Source of the DNA: Candidatus Hecatella orcuttiae
GTDB taxonomy: Archaea > Thermoproteota > Bathyarchaeia > Hecatellales > Hecatellaceae
Assembly (NCBI GenBank): GCA_002011035.2
Contig: MTLY02000003.1
Span: forward strand, 427,194 to 491,193
Length of the DNA: 64,000 nucleotides
Reading direction: 5' to 3'
The notes under the pieces are model-generated. The model made no database searches. It had not been told where the DNA came from and saw only the letters and a program-made list of their open reading frames with translations. Position 1 is the first letter of the stretch. Every line of letters begins with the position of its first letter. This document shows positions 37,528 to 45,896 of this stretch, piece after piece. A program made the translations under genes and the position numbers.

Positions 37528-37554
37528 CCGCATCCCGCAAGGCATGCGGTTTTT
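37528..37554 (+). other. GNRA-capped hairpin followed by T-tract upstream of the MEMO1 gene
   Basis: CCGCAT-C-CC-GCAA-GG-C-ATGCGG then TTTTT. Confidence 0.5.
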
Positions 37555-37581
37555 AAGGGCAAACTCCCTAATTCCAAATAG

Positions 37582-38451
37582 GTGGCTGGACTCTTGTCGA
37601 AGATAAGGCAGCCTTACAACGCAGGGTCATGGTATGCTGGGGGAGCCGCTTCCCTTAAGAAGCAGATTGAAAATGAATGTTTCCTCCACAGGCTGGGCCC
37701 GGGGAAAGTCCCGGAACTCTCTCGAGCTGGTTCTCGGAATGTTGTTGGACTCCTATGCCCGCATGCCGGCTATATGTATTCCGGCCCTATTGCGGCTCAT
37801 TCTTATTTTGCTCTAGCCGCTGACGGCCCGCCGGAAACAGTTGTCATCCTAGGGCCGAATCATACGGGGATGGGGAGCGCTGTTTCCCTCATGGTGGAGG
37901 GGGTTTGGAGAACTCCTTTGGGAGATGTCCCCGTAAACTCTTCGGCGGCGAAGGCTATTCAGAAGCGCTCGGCATACCTTGACATAGACGACAAAGCCCA
38001 CCTCTACGAGCACTCCATCGAGCTTCAGCTGCCTTTTCTCCAGTATTTTCTAGGCTCCAACTTTGATATGGTTCCCATATGCATGATGCTTCAAGACTTG
38101 GAGGTAGCTTTAGATGTGGGCAAAGCGGTGGCGGAGGCTTTGAAGGAAACCAACGCTCTAGTTATTGCCTCCAGCGACATGACCCACTACGAGCCTCAGA
38201 GTTCCGCTGAAAGAAAGGACAAAGTCGCCATCGAGGCGTTGAAAAAACTGAATGAAGAGGAGCTTTTCCAGACAGTCCACCGTTTGGGCATTTCCATGTG
38301 CGGCGTGGGGCCGACGGCGGCCATGCTGTGCGCGGCTAAACTTCTCGGAGCCAAAAAGGGGGTTCTCCTCAAATACGCCACGTCGGGAGATGTCACAGGA
38401 GACCTTTCAGCGGTGGTGGGCTACTGCTCCCTAGCCGCCCTCAAGACCTAA
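37582..38451 (+). CDS. MEMO1-family (AmmeMemoRadiSam system protein B) protein
   Basis: RQPYNAGSWYAG, CPHAGYMYSGPIAAHSY, LGPNHTG, EHSIELQLPFLQY. Confidence 0.93.
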   Translation: MAGLLSKIRQPYNAGSWYAGGAASLKKQIENECFLHRLGPGKVPELSRAGSRNVVGLLCPHAGYMYSGPIAAHSYFALAADGPPETVVILGPNHTGMGSAVSLMVEGVWRTPLGDVPVNSSAAKAIQKRSAYLDIDDKAHLYEHSIELQLPFLQYFLGSNFDMVPICMMLQDLEVALDVGKAVAEALKETNALVIASSDMTHYEPQSSAERKDKVAIEALKKLNEEELFQTVHRLGISMCGVGPTAAMLCAAKLLGAKKGVLLKYATSGDVTGDLSAVVGYCSLAALKT

Positions 38452-39556
38452 CTGCTTCCCCCCTCTTCGCGTAGGCTTCTGGGTTAAAACCTCTAACCCT
38501 CAACCACTCCGCTGTTTTACCGGTAACCACCAAGGGCTTCATTGCAAGATCCATGACGGACTTTCCCCCTACCAAGAAGATGGCGATTTTCAACTCAGCG
38601 GTGAGAAGGTTTAACTCTTGGACAACCCTCTCTGAGCCCTTGACTGCCAGCTTGAGGAAAGGCCGTGCTATTCCTGAACATTGAGCCCCCAAGGCTAAGG
38701 TTTTGGCGATATCCATGCCGGTTCTGACACCTCCCGTGGCTATCACCGTCAAGTCCGTGGCTTTCCGCACCTCCACGAGGCTGACGACGGTGGGGATACC
38801 CCAGTCCCAAAAGGCTTGGCCGAGCCTCTGGTGTCGGATGTTTTTCATCTTCCTCGCCCTATGGTATTCGACGGCAGCCCAGCTGGTTCCTCCAGCTCCC
38901 CCTATCTCTATTCCCCGGACGCCTGATTCCTTCAGCTTCAAAGCTGTCTCCGCGGAGATGCCGGCCCCCGTTTCCTTGGCTATGATGGGTATATCGATGG
39001 ACTGGGAGAGCTCCTTGATCTTCTTCAGAACCCTTCGGAAGTCTGTCTGGCCCTCGGGCTGAACCGCCTCGTGGAGGGGGTTGAGATGTAAAGCTAGGGC
39101 GTCCGCTTCAATCATATCCACAGCCTTCAAGGCTTCGTTTACTCCATAGTCTTTCGCCAGCTGGGCGCAGCCTAGGTTGGCTATCAAAAAGGCGTGAGGT
39201 GCCTTCTGCCGAGCTATCTGGAAGGAGTAGGCTTTGGATGGGTCTTCAAGGGCAACCCTCTGGCTGCCTACCCCCATGGCTACCCCTGTCTTCTCCGCTG
39301 CTTCCGCCAAGGAGGCGTTTATCTTGGCAGCTTCCCTGGTTCCCCCCGTCATGGCGGAGATGAGAATGGGTGAAGAGAGCTTATGCCCGAAAAATTGGAC
39401 AGCTGTGTCCACGTCCTCCAGCCTCGCTTCAGGCGCGGCGTCATGGATCAGATGCACATCTTCCAAGCCTGTGGTTGTCGTTCGAGCTTGAACGTTCTCG
39501 GTGAGGCATATTCGAATGTGGTCGGTTTTCCTCTCCGCTGTTTTCTCTTCGACCAT
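38441..39556 (-). CDS. fni: Type 2 isopentenyl-diphosphate delta-isomerase
   Basis: SSPILISAMTGGT, MGVGSQRVALEDP, LALHLNPLHEAVQPEGQTDF, GGAGGTSWAAVE, ATGGVRTG. Confidence 0.95.
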   Translation of the reverse strand: MVEEKTAERKTDHIRICLTENVQARTTTTGLEDVHLIHDAAPEARLEDVDTAVQFFGHKLSSPILISAMTGGTREAAKINASLAEAAEKTGVAMGVGSQRVALEDPSKAYSFQIARQKAPHAFLIANLGCAQLAKDYGVNEALKAVDMIEADALALHLNPLHEAVQPEGQTDFRRVLKKIKELSQSIDIPIIAKETGAGISAETALKLKESGVRGIEIGGAGGTSWAAVEYHRARKMKNIRHQRLGQAFWDWGIPTVVSLVEVRKATDLTVIATGGVRTGMDIAKTLALGAQCSGIARPFLKLAVKGSERVVQELNLLTAELKIAIFLVGGKSVMDLAMKPLVVTGKTAEWLRVRGFNPEAYAKRGEAVRS

Positions 39557-39765
39557 TGTTCAGCATCCTTCTTTTTGTTAAGCTGTATAGGCCTATAAAA
39601 TGCTGAAGGGTGTTAGTTTGACAGTATCCCCCGGGGAGGTTATTAAAATTAACCCTGAAAGAAAATAAACCGATTTTTGTAAAAGCTTTTTCAGGGCGGC
39701 TGTTTTCCTCCTCATTTTAAATAGGAGAACTTTTCTTTCAAAAGAGTCGGCTGCAGGGATGAGCG

Positions 39766-41016
39766 GTGAAGACGCTGCTTGAGCAGGCAAGAGAGGGCCT
39801 CATCACCGAGGCCATGAAGGCTGTTGCGAAATCTGAGAGAGTTTCAGAGAAGTTCATTCGGGAAGGCGTTGCGGAAGGTAGGATTGTGATTCTGCAGCGC
39901 CCTGGTTTTTCACCCTTGGGGATTGGAAAAGGGCTGCGCACTAAGGTGAACGCCAACATAGGCTCATCTTCCGACGCTGTGGATGAGGAAAAAGAGATAG
40001 AGAAAGCCCGGGTTGCGGAAAAATACGGAGCCCATACCATTTCGGATTTATCCATGGGAGGAAACCTCGCCTACCTAAGGGTGAAGATCCTTGAAGCGAC
40101 CACCGTTCCCGTCTCCTCCGTCCCCATCTATCAGGCTTTGAGCGAATGCAGAAGCTTTGAAAAGATGAGCCTTTCTAAGATTCTAAAAGTCCTCCGAAGG
40201 GATGTATACCAAGGCATAAGCTCCATCGTCATCCACCCCGGTTTCACCTTGGAGACCTTGGAAAAGGTAAGGAAGAGAAAGCGCATCATGGGGATTGTTT
40301 CAAAGGGAGGCTCCTACACCGCCATGTGGATGCTTACCCACCGAAGGGAAAACCCCTTCTTAGAGGTCTTCGACGAGATTTTGGACATAGCCCACAGCCG
40401 TGATGTGGTGCTTTCCCTAGGAAACACTATGCGCTCCGGTTCAGTCTACGATGAGCTTGACGAGCCTCAAATGGACGAACTCCACATGAACACGGAGCTC
40501 GCGGAGAAAGCCAACGAGAGAGGAGTGCAGGTCATCATAGAAGGTCTAGGCGGGCACATCCCAGCCGGCAACATAGCCCCTTCAGTGGAAAAATTCAACA
40601 AAATAACAGGCCAACGCCCCCTCTACGTGGCAGGGCCTCTGCCAGTGGACGTGGCAGTGGGCTACGACCACATTGCAGCCTGTGTGGGAGGAGCCCTCGC
40701 CGCGGGAGCTGGGGCAGACTATCTCTGCTACATCACCCCAGCGGAACACCTCAACCTACCCACCGTGGAACAGGTCAAGGAGGGAGTCTTAGCCTGCAGG
40801 ATTGCAGCCCACATCGGGGACACCGTGAAATACGGCCTCTCCGAAGCCGATAGGAACATTGGCCTTCACAGAAGAAAACAGGACTGGGAAGGCCAGTTCT
40901 TCCACGCCTTAGACGGAGGGGAAAAGGGAAGGCAGATCCGCGGGGAAACCGTTATGTGTAAAATGTGCGGCCGATACTGTGCGCTGAAAATCATGGACCA
41001 ATATTTGGGAGGGTGA
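39766..41016 (+). CDS. ThiC-family radical SAM enzyme (phosphomethylpyrimidine synthase or paralog)
   Basis: TKVNANIGSSSD, GAHTISDLSMGG, VSSVPIYQAL, EGLGGHIP, C-terminal CKMCGRYCALKIMDQY. Confidence 0.88.
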   Translation: MKTLLEQAREGLITEAMKAVAKSERVSEKFIREGVAEGRIVILQRPGFSPLGIGKGLRTKVNANIGSSSDAVDEEKEIEKARVAEKYGAHTISDLSMGGNLAYLRVKILEATTVPVSSVPIYQALSECRSFEKMSLSKILKVLRRDVYQGISSIVIHPGFTLETLEKVRKRKRIMGIVSKGGSYTAMWMLTHRRENPFLEVFDEILDIAHSRDVVLSLGNTMRSGSVYDELDEPQMDELHMNTELAEKANERGVQVIIEGLGGHIPAGNIAPSVEKFNKITGQRPLYVAGPLPVDVAVGYDHIAACVGGALAAGAGADYLCYITPAEHLNLPTVEQVKEGVLACRIAAHIGDTVKYGLSEADRNIGLHRRKQDWEGQFFHALDGGEKGRQIRGETVMCKMCGRYCALKIMDQYLGG

Positions 41017-41116
41017 AACAGCCGCCTCTGGCAGCGGATTTCCGAGAAGGCGGCTTCACCAAACAGCTTATGAAGGTGAAACTTCCCTTAAAGAATGGAA
41101 TCCTAGGGATGCTCCT

Positions 41117-42868
41117 TTGTCAGAGGACCGGGAACACCAGAAGCTTGAAAGTTTAATCCGAAAATACACCATTTTGAACGCTTACACCCACAGGGGGAAG
41201 GCCCACGCCCAAGCAGTGTTAAGCAAAGTTTTGGGGGAAATGCCCCAATACAAGAAAAAAGCCCTAGAAGTTCTGAGCGAAGTCAAACGGGCGGTGGAGG
41301 AAGTAAACAGGTTAACCCTCCAAGAGCAGAAAAAAATTTTGGAGGAAACGTGGCCTGAACTTTTGGAAGCTAAGCCCAAGGTGGAGGAGCGGGCGCTGCC
41401 TCCTCTTCCTGAGGCTGATAAATACCCGCAGGTTGTCACCAGGTTTTCCCCCAATCCTGACTGCGTCCTCCACATGGGCTCCGCGCGGGCCATAATTCTG
41501 TCTTGGAGTTACGCCCGCATGTACCACGGTGTTTTCCTCCTCAGGTTTGAGGACACGGACCCTCATTTGAAGAAGCCGTCGCTGGAGTTTTACGACAGCA
41601 TAAGGGAGGACCTCCTCTGGCTGGGCTGCAAGTGGGATAGAGAATACATTCAAAGCCAAAGACTCGGCCTTTACTACATCTACGCAAAAAAACTTCTCGA
41701 AGAAGGAAAAGCCTACGTCTGCACCTGTCAGCCTGAGGTTTTCAGGCGGAAAATATCAGCAAGGCAGCCTTGCCCCTGCCGGGAGCAACCCCCCGAGACC
41801 CACCTTCACAGGTGGGAGAAAATGCTCGACGGAGGATTCGGCGAGGGGGAGGCTGTGGTGAGGGTGAAGACCGACCTCAGCCACCCTAACCCCGCTGTGA
41901 GGGACTGGCCTGCCTTGAGGATCGTGGACACCGGGAAGACGCCTCACCCCTTGGTGGGAGATCGCTACAGAGTTTGGCCTCTCTACAATTTCTCCAGCGG
42001 CTTAGACGACCATCTCTTAGGAGTCACCCATGTCATCCGGGGTAAGGAGCACCTCACCAACGAGCAGCGTCAGCGATACCTCTACCACCATCTGGGGTGG
42101 GACTATCCCACAGCCATCCATTACGGCCGGCTTAAGATAGAGGGAGTCCTCCTCAGCAAGTCCAAGATTAAGCTGGGAGTCGAACAGGGGGTCTATGAAG
42201 GCTACAGCGACCCTCGACTGGCCACCTTCGCCGCCCTCCGGCGGAGAGGCATAAAGCCTCAGGCTATCGAGGAAATGATCCTAGAAATAGGCCTGAAGCC
42301 TGTGGACATTACTCTAAGCTGGGATACCCTCTACTCTCACAATCGCAGGATTCTGGACCCCGTGGCTAACCGCTACTTTTTCGTCGCCCAACCCTTCCTC
42401 CTCGAAGTTTCAGGGGCTGAGAAGCCTTTCAAAGCTGTGCACCCCCTCCACCCTGAGCACCCGGAAAGAGGTTTCCGGGCCTTTGAAATTAAACCGGACA
42501 AGGGAGTAATCCGGCTGCTGGTTTCCGGGAACGACCGCCCGCTTTTCACATCCGGAGCCTACCTCCGGCTGAAAAACCTCTTCAACATCCAAGTTAAAGC
42601 CTTCCAAGAGGGCAAGGCTCTGGCCAGCTTCACCGGGACCAGCCATGAGGAGGCCCAGAAGGGGCACGTCCCCATAATTCACTATCTGCCCGCTGCGTCC
42701 AACATTCCCAGCCTCATGGTCATGCCCGATGGCTCTAGGATTGAAGGGTTTTCCGAGGAAGCCTGTAAAGGGTTGAAGGTGGGAGAAATGGTTCAACTGG
42801 AGAGATGGGGATTCGCCAGGGTGGATGCTGTAGCTCCCCAGCTCACCTTCTTCTACGCTCACAAATAG
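41117..42868 (+). CDS. gltX: Glutamyl-tRNA synthetase, archaeal type
   Basis: VTRFSPNPDCVLHMGSARA, LRFEDTDP, LSKSK. Confidence 0.95.
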   Translation: MSEDREHQKLESLIRKYTILNAYTHRGKAHAQAVLSKVLGEMPQYKKKALEVLSEVKRAVEEVNRLTLQEQKKILEETWPELLEAKPKVEERALPPLPEADKYPQVVTRFSPNPDCVLHMGSARAIILSWSYARMYHGVFLLRFEDTDPHLKKPSLEFYDSIREDLLWLGCKWDREYIQSQRLGLYYIYAKKLLEEGKAYVCTCQPEVFRRKISARQPCPCREQPPETHLHRWEKMLDGGFGEGEAVVRVKTDLSHPNPAVRDWPALRIVDTGKTPHPLVGDRYRVWPLYNFSSGLDDHLLGVTHVIRGKEHLTNEQRQRYLYHHLGWDYPTAIHYGRLKIEGVLLSKSKIKLGVEQGVYEGYSDPRLATFAALRRRGIKPQAIEEMILEIGLKPVDITLSWDTLYSHNRRILDPVANRYFFVAQPFLLEVSGAEKPFKAVHPLHPEHPERGFRAFEIKPDKGVIRLLVSGNDRPLFTSGAYLRLKNLFNIQVKAFQEGKALASFTGTSHEEAQKGHVPIIHYLPAASNIPSLMVMPDGSRIEGFSEEACKGLKVGEMVQLERWGFARVDAVAPQLTFFYAHK

Positions 42869-42952
42869 CTGAAGCGGTTCGATTAACCCGCAAAAGCTTA
42901 TAAACTGGGTTCCTAACCTAAATCTAGCATACCATTATAAGGGTGTAGGCGA

Positions 42953-43327
42953 ATGCCAAAAGCCTTCTATGTCAAGTTTGACGTGCCAAAAGAACTGGCA
43001 GATGTAGCCTATGAAGCCCTTAGGATAGCCAACGACACGGGAAAGATCAGACGGGGAACCAACGAAACCACCAAGGCTGTTGAAAGAGGAATCGCCAAAC
43101 TGGTGCTCATAGCCGAAGACGTAGAGCCCCCTGAGGTCGTGGCCCATCTGCCCCTTCTCTGCGAAGAGAGGAAAATCCCCTACATTTACGTGTCCAGCAA
43201 AGAAAAGCTGGGAGAAGCCTCCGGAATCAACGTCAGAGCTGCCTCCGTCGCCATCGTTGAGCCCGGCGAATCCAAGGAAATGCTCTCCGAGCTCATCAAA
43301 AAACTGGAAACCTTGAAGAAAGCGTGA
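42953..43327 (+). CDS. rpl7ae: Ribosomal protein L7Ae
   Basis: [38 protein letters not shown]. Confidence 0.98.
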   Translation: MPKAFYVKFDVPKELADVAYEALRIANDTGKIRRGTNETTKAVERGIAKLVLIAEDVEPPEVVAHLPLLCEERKIPYIYVSSKEKLGEASGINVRAASVAIVEPGESKEMLSELIKKLETLKKA

Positions 43328-43341
43328 GGTTTTAAGCTTCC

Positions 43342-43551
43342 ATGAGCTCCGCTCAGCAAAACACCCCTGCTGAAGTTGTTCAGGTTGTAGGGAGAACCGG
43401 AGTGACGGGAGAGGTCATCCAAGTCAGAGTTAAGATTCTCGAAGGCAAAGACAAAGGTCGAGTGATCACAAGAAACGTTCGAGGCCCTGTTAGGACAGGG
43501 GACATTCTGATGCTGAGAGAGACTGAGCGGGAAGCCAAAAGAATATCCTAA
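43342..43551 (+). CDS. rps28e: Ribosomal protein S28e
   Basis: [21 protein letters not shown]...[23 protein letters not shown]. Confidence 0.98.
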   Translation: MSSAQQNTPAEVVQVVGRTGVTGEVIQVRVKILEGKDKGRVITRNVRGPVRTGDILMLRETEREAKRIS

Positions 43552-43565
43552 CCTAGGGATAGTCG

Positions 43566-43763
43566 ATGCCTAAACCGAGGTCATGCTCTTTCTGTGGGAG
43601 AGAATTTCCCCAAGGATTCGGCTTGATGTACGTTAAAAACGACGGAACCATCCTCTGGTATTGCTCCAGCAAATGCCGAAAAAGCTCCCTCCACCTTCGG
43701 AGGGACTCGAGGAAGCTCAAATGGACAGCCTACTACGGAAAGAAGGAAAAAGGCCGAGGTTAG
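43566..43763 (+). CDS. rpl24e: Ribosomal protein L24e
   Basis: CSFCGREFPQGFGLMYVKNDGTILWYCSSKCRKS. Confidence 0.98.
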   Translation: MPKPRSCSFCGREFPQGFGLMYVKNDGTILWYCSSKCRKSSLHLRRDSRKLKWTAYYGKKEKGRG

Positions 43764-43767
43764 GCTG

Positions 43768-44190
43768 ATGGTGGAAAAAACCTTCGCCATACTAAAACCT
43801 GAAACCGTTGCCCGAGGCCTCGTCGGAGAGGTTCTTCGGCGGATTGAGCAAGAGGGCTTCAGAATCTGCGCCGCCAAACTCGTCAAGGCTACTGAGAAGC
43901 AGGCGGAAAAACTGTACGAGATGCACGTGGGAAAACCCTTCTACAAGGAACTTTTAAGCCACATCACCTCCGGGCCCATCTTCGTCATGGTGGTGGAAGG
44001 GGAAAGTGCTGTGCAAAGACTCAGAGCCTTGGTGGGAGCGACCAACCCTGCGGAGGCTGAGAAGGGAACCATCCGGGGAGACTACGGGTTAACCGTCACT
44101 AAGAACGCCATCCACGCTGCGGACAGTCAGGAAAACGCTAGGAGAGAGACGGCTATCTTCTTCGCTCCGGAAGAAATCCTAGACCTTTAA
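43768..44190 (+). CDS. ndk: Nucleoside diphosphate kinase
   Basis: EKTFAILKPETVARGLVGEVLRRIE...NAIHAADS. Confidence 0.97.
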   Translation: MVEKTFAILKPETVARGLVGEVLRRIEQEGFRICAAKLVKATEKQAEKLYEMHVGKPFYKELLSHITSGPIFVMVVEGESAVQRLRALVGATNPAEAEKGTIRGDYGLTVTKNAIHAADSQENARRETAIFFAPEEILDL

Positions 44191-44319
44191 CAAACCTTCC
44201 GACTTGTAAAAATTACATCTCACCTAAAATGCTGGGTTCATCGCCCACCGGCAGCGACACTTTAATAGGAGCGATTTTTTAAATTTTAATAGACCTCATC
44301 ACCGAGATGTTGGTTCACC

Positions 44320-44631
44320 GTGTTTTCCAGCGCCTTTAAGCGTACACTTTGGTGGATGATAGCCGGAACGAGGGGAGGGGTAACCCGGGGAAAAATAATC
44401 CTCGCCTTGAAGGAGAGGCCTTTGAACGCCAATCAGCTGGCTGAGCTTCTTCAACTACACTACAGGGCTATCCGCTTCCATCTGGAACTGCTGGTTGACA
44501 ACAACATCCTCACCAATGCTGGGGGTAAATACGGGGCGGTTTATTTTCTTTCCCCAGAGATTGAGTCAAACTGGGAGCTCTTCAAGGAAATATGGAATCG
44601 CCTCCAAAGGATAGATAAAAAGAAAGGGTGA
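44320..44631 (+). CDS. ArsR-like winged-helix transcriptional regulator
   Basis: LKERPLNANQLAELLQLHYRAIRFHLELLVDNNIL. Confidence 0.75.
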   Translation: MFSSAFKRTLWWMIAGTRGGVTRGKIILALKERPLNANQLAELLQLHYRAIRFHLELLVDNNILTNAGGKYGAVYFLSPEIESNWELFKEIWNRLQRIDKKKG

Positions 44632-44666
44632 ATCAACGTATAAGACATCAGGAAGGTTGAACAGAT

Positions 44667-44918
44667 ATGACTTTAGAGAGTGGTGTGCATATAGTTTCTC
44701 ATATTGTTCAAATAACCATCACCCTGATAATTATCTACTATTTCATTCAAAATTATAGGGCCATAAGGTCAAGGTTTAACTTAGGTCTCATTCTCTTCGC
44801 CGTGGCCATGTTGTTTCAGATTGTTTTCGCTTGGTCTTTGCACATCCCTCTCCATCTTCTGTCGGAAACGTTTGAGATAGCGGCGCTTTTGATCTTTTTA
44901 AGCCTTATAAGACGGTGA
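44667..44918 (+). CDS. Small membrane protein (about 3 TM)
   Basis: Hydrophobic segments throughout an 83-aa ORF directly downstream of the wHTH gene. Confidence 0.6.
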   Translation: MTLESGVHIVSHIVQITITLIIIYYFIQNYRAIRSRFNLGLILFAVAMLFQIVFAWSLHIPLHLLSETFEIAALLIFLSLIRR

Positions 44919-44949
44919 AAACGCCTTCCCATCAGGTCAGCGTGTATAT

Positions 44950-45028
44950 GTCTATATAGTTAAAATATTGTATAGACGTAAAAGCTAAATATCTTGAATT
45001 TATAATTAATTTGTAACAAATTTATAAT
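44950..45028 (+). promoter_or_regulatory. Putative promoter/operator region of the CuA operon
   Basis: GTCTATA-N14-TATAGAC (44950-44977); AATTTGT-A-ACAAATT (45008-45022); AATTTATAAT at 44997 and 45019. Confidence 0.55.
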
Positions 45029-45041
45029 AGATGGATGACAT

Positions 45042-45896
45042 TTGAGCGACAGCCCTGCGGAAATACCTCCCGCCTCCGAAACAGCAAAACCTTCCCCGCT
45101 TAGGATGATGGCAGAAGCCTTAAAGCTACATCGCCAAGGGAAGCCTTTGGCTAAGGATGATGTAATCTCCCTCTTCTTCTCGATGGCTGATTATGTGCAC
45201 AAAGCTTGGAAGGCAGGCCTCAGTAAAAGAAGCGAATGCGCCTATGCAGGTTCTCTGCTTCTCTACGAGACGCTGAAAAGGACAGGCTTCCGATTTGCCT
45301 CCGACGTGGAGGATGCCAATCGAATCTGGAAAGCTGGAATGAAGCTGGCGGAGGAAATTTGGAACAAGCTTGAATCTTCCAGGAATAACCCGCTCTCGGG
45401 TGAAGGTCTGAGCTTTAAGGAGGAAATCCAAGCCATGTCCTCTCTACTCTGGGAGGAATACCAAAAGGTAGCTAACCCTCCTGCAGGTCAAGTGGAAGGA
45501 AAAGGATTGACTGAAGTTTTCAGAAAGGCGGTTGAATACGTCGAAGCTGGAAAAAAGGAGGGGCTTCAAGAACATCAGATCCAGATGCAGTTACCTGAGT
45601 TTAGACATGGACGATTCCGCGTAAACAGAGTTTACAGTTTCGACCCTCTTATCCTGGGAATGCATCTGAACGATGAGGCAAGACTCAGGTTTAATCCAAA
45701 GGTCAAAAAAACCGTGGAGGATTTCGCAGCTAGGCGGGGTTTAAGGTTTCAACCCTCAAGCTTTGACATCTACCTTCTCAAGGGAGAGAAGAAGGTGGCT
45801 TGGCTTAGGGAGGATTTCTTTGGGGCGTCAACCCCGGAGCTTTTTGAGGAGATAGGCCGCATAATCTACGGCTCAGCCCTCAGGGATGATGAATGA
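45042..45896 (+). CDS. Uncharacterised 284-aa protein, first gene of the CuA/polyferredoxin operon (TTG start)
   Basis: Full-length ORF with a 4-nt overlap with the cupredoxin-polyferredoxin gene; no family recognised. Confidence 0.75.
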   Translation: MSDSPAEIPPASETAKPSPLRMMAEALKLHRQGKPLAKDDVISLFFSMADYVHKAWKAGLSKRSECAYAGSLLLYETLKRTGFRFASDVEDANRIWKAGMKLAEEIWNKLESSRNNPLSGEGLSFKEEIQAMSSLLWEEYQKVANPPAGQVEGKGLTEVFRKAVEYVEAGKKEGLQEHQIQMQLPEFRHGRFRVNRVYSFDPLILGMHLNDEARLRFNPKVKKTVEDFAARRGLRFQPSSFDIYLLKGEKKVAWLREDFFGASTPELFEEIGRIIYGSALRDDE

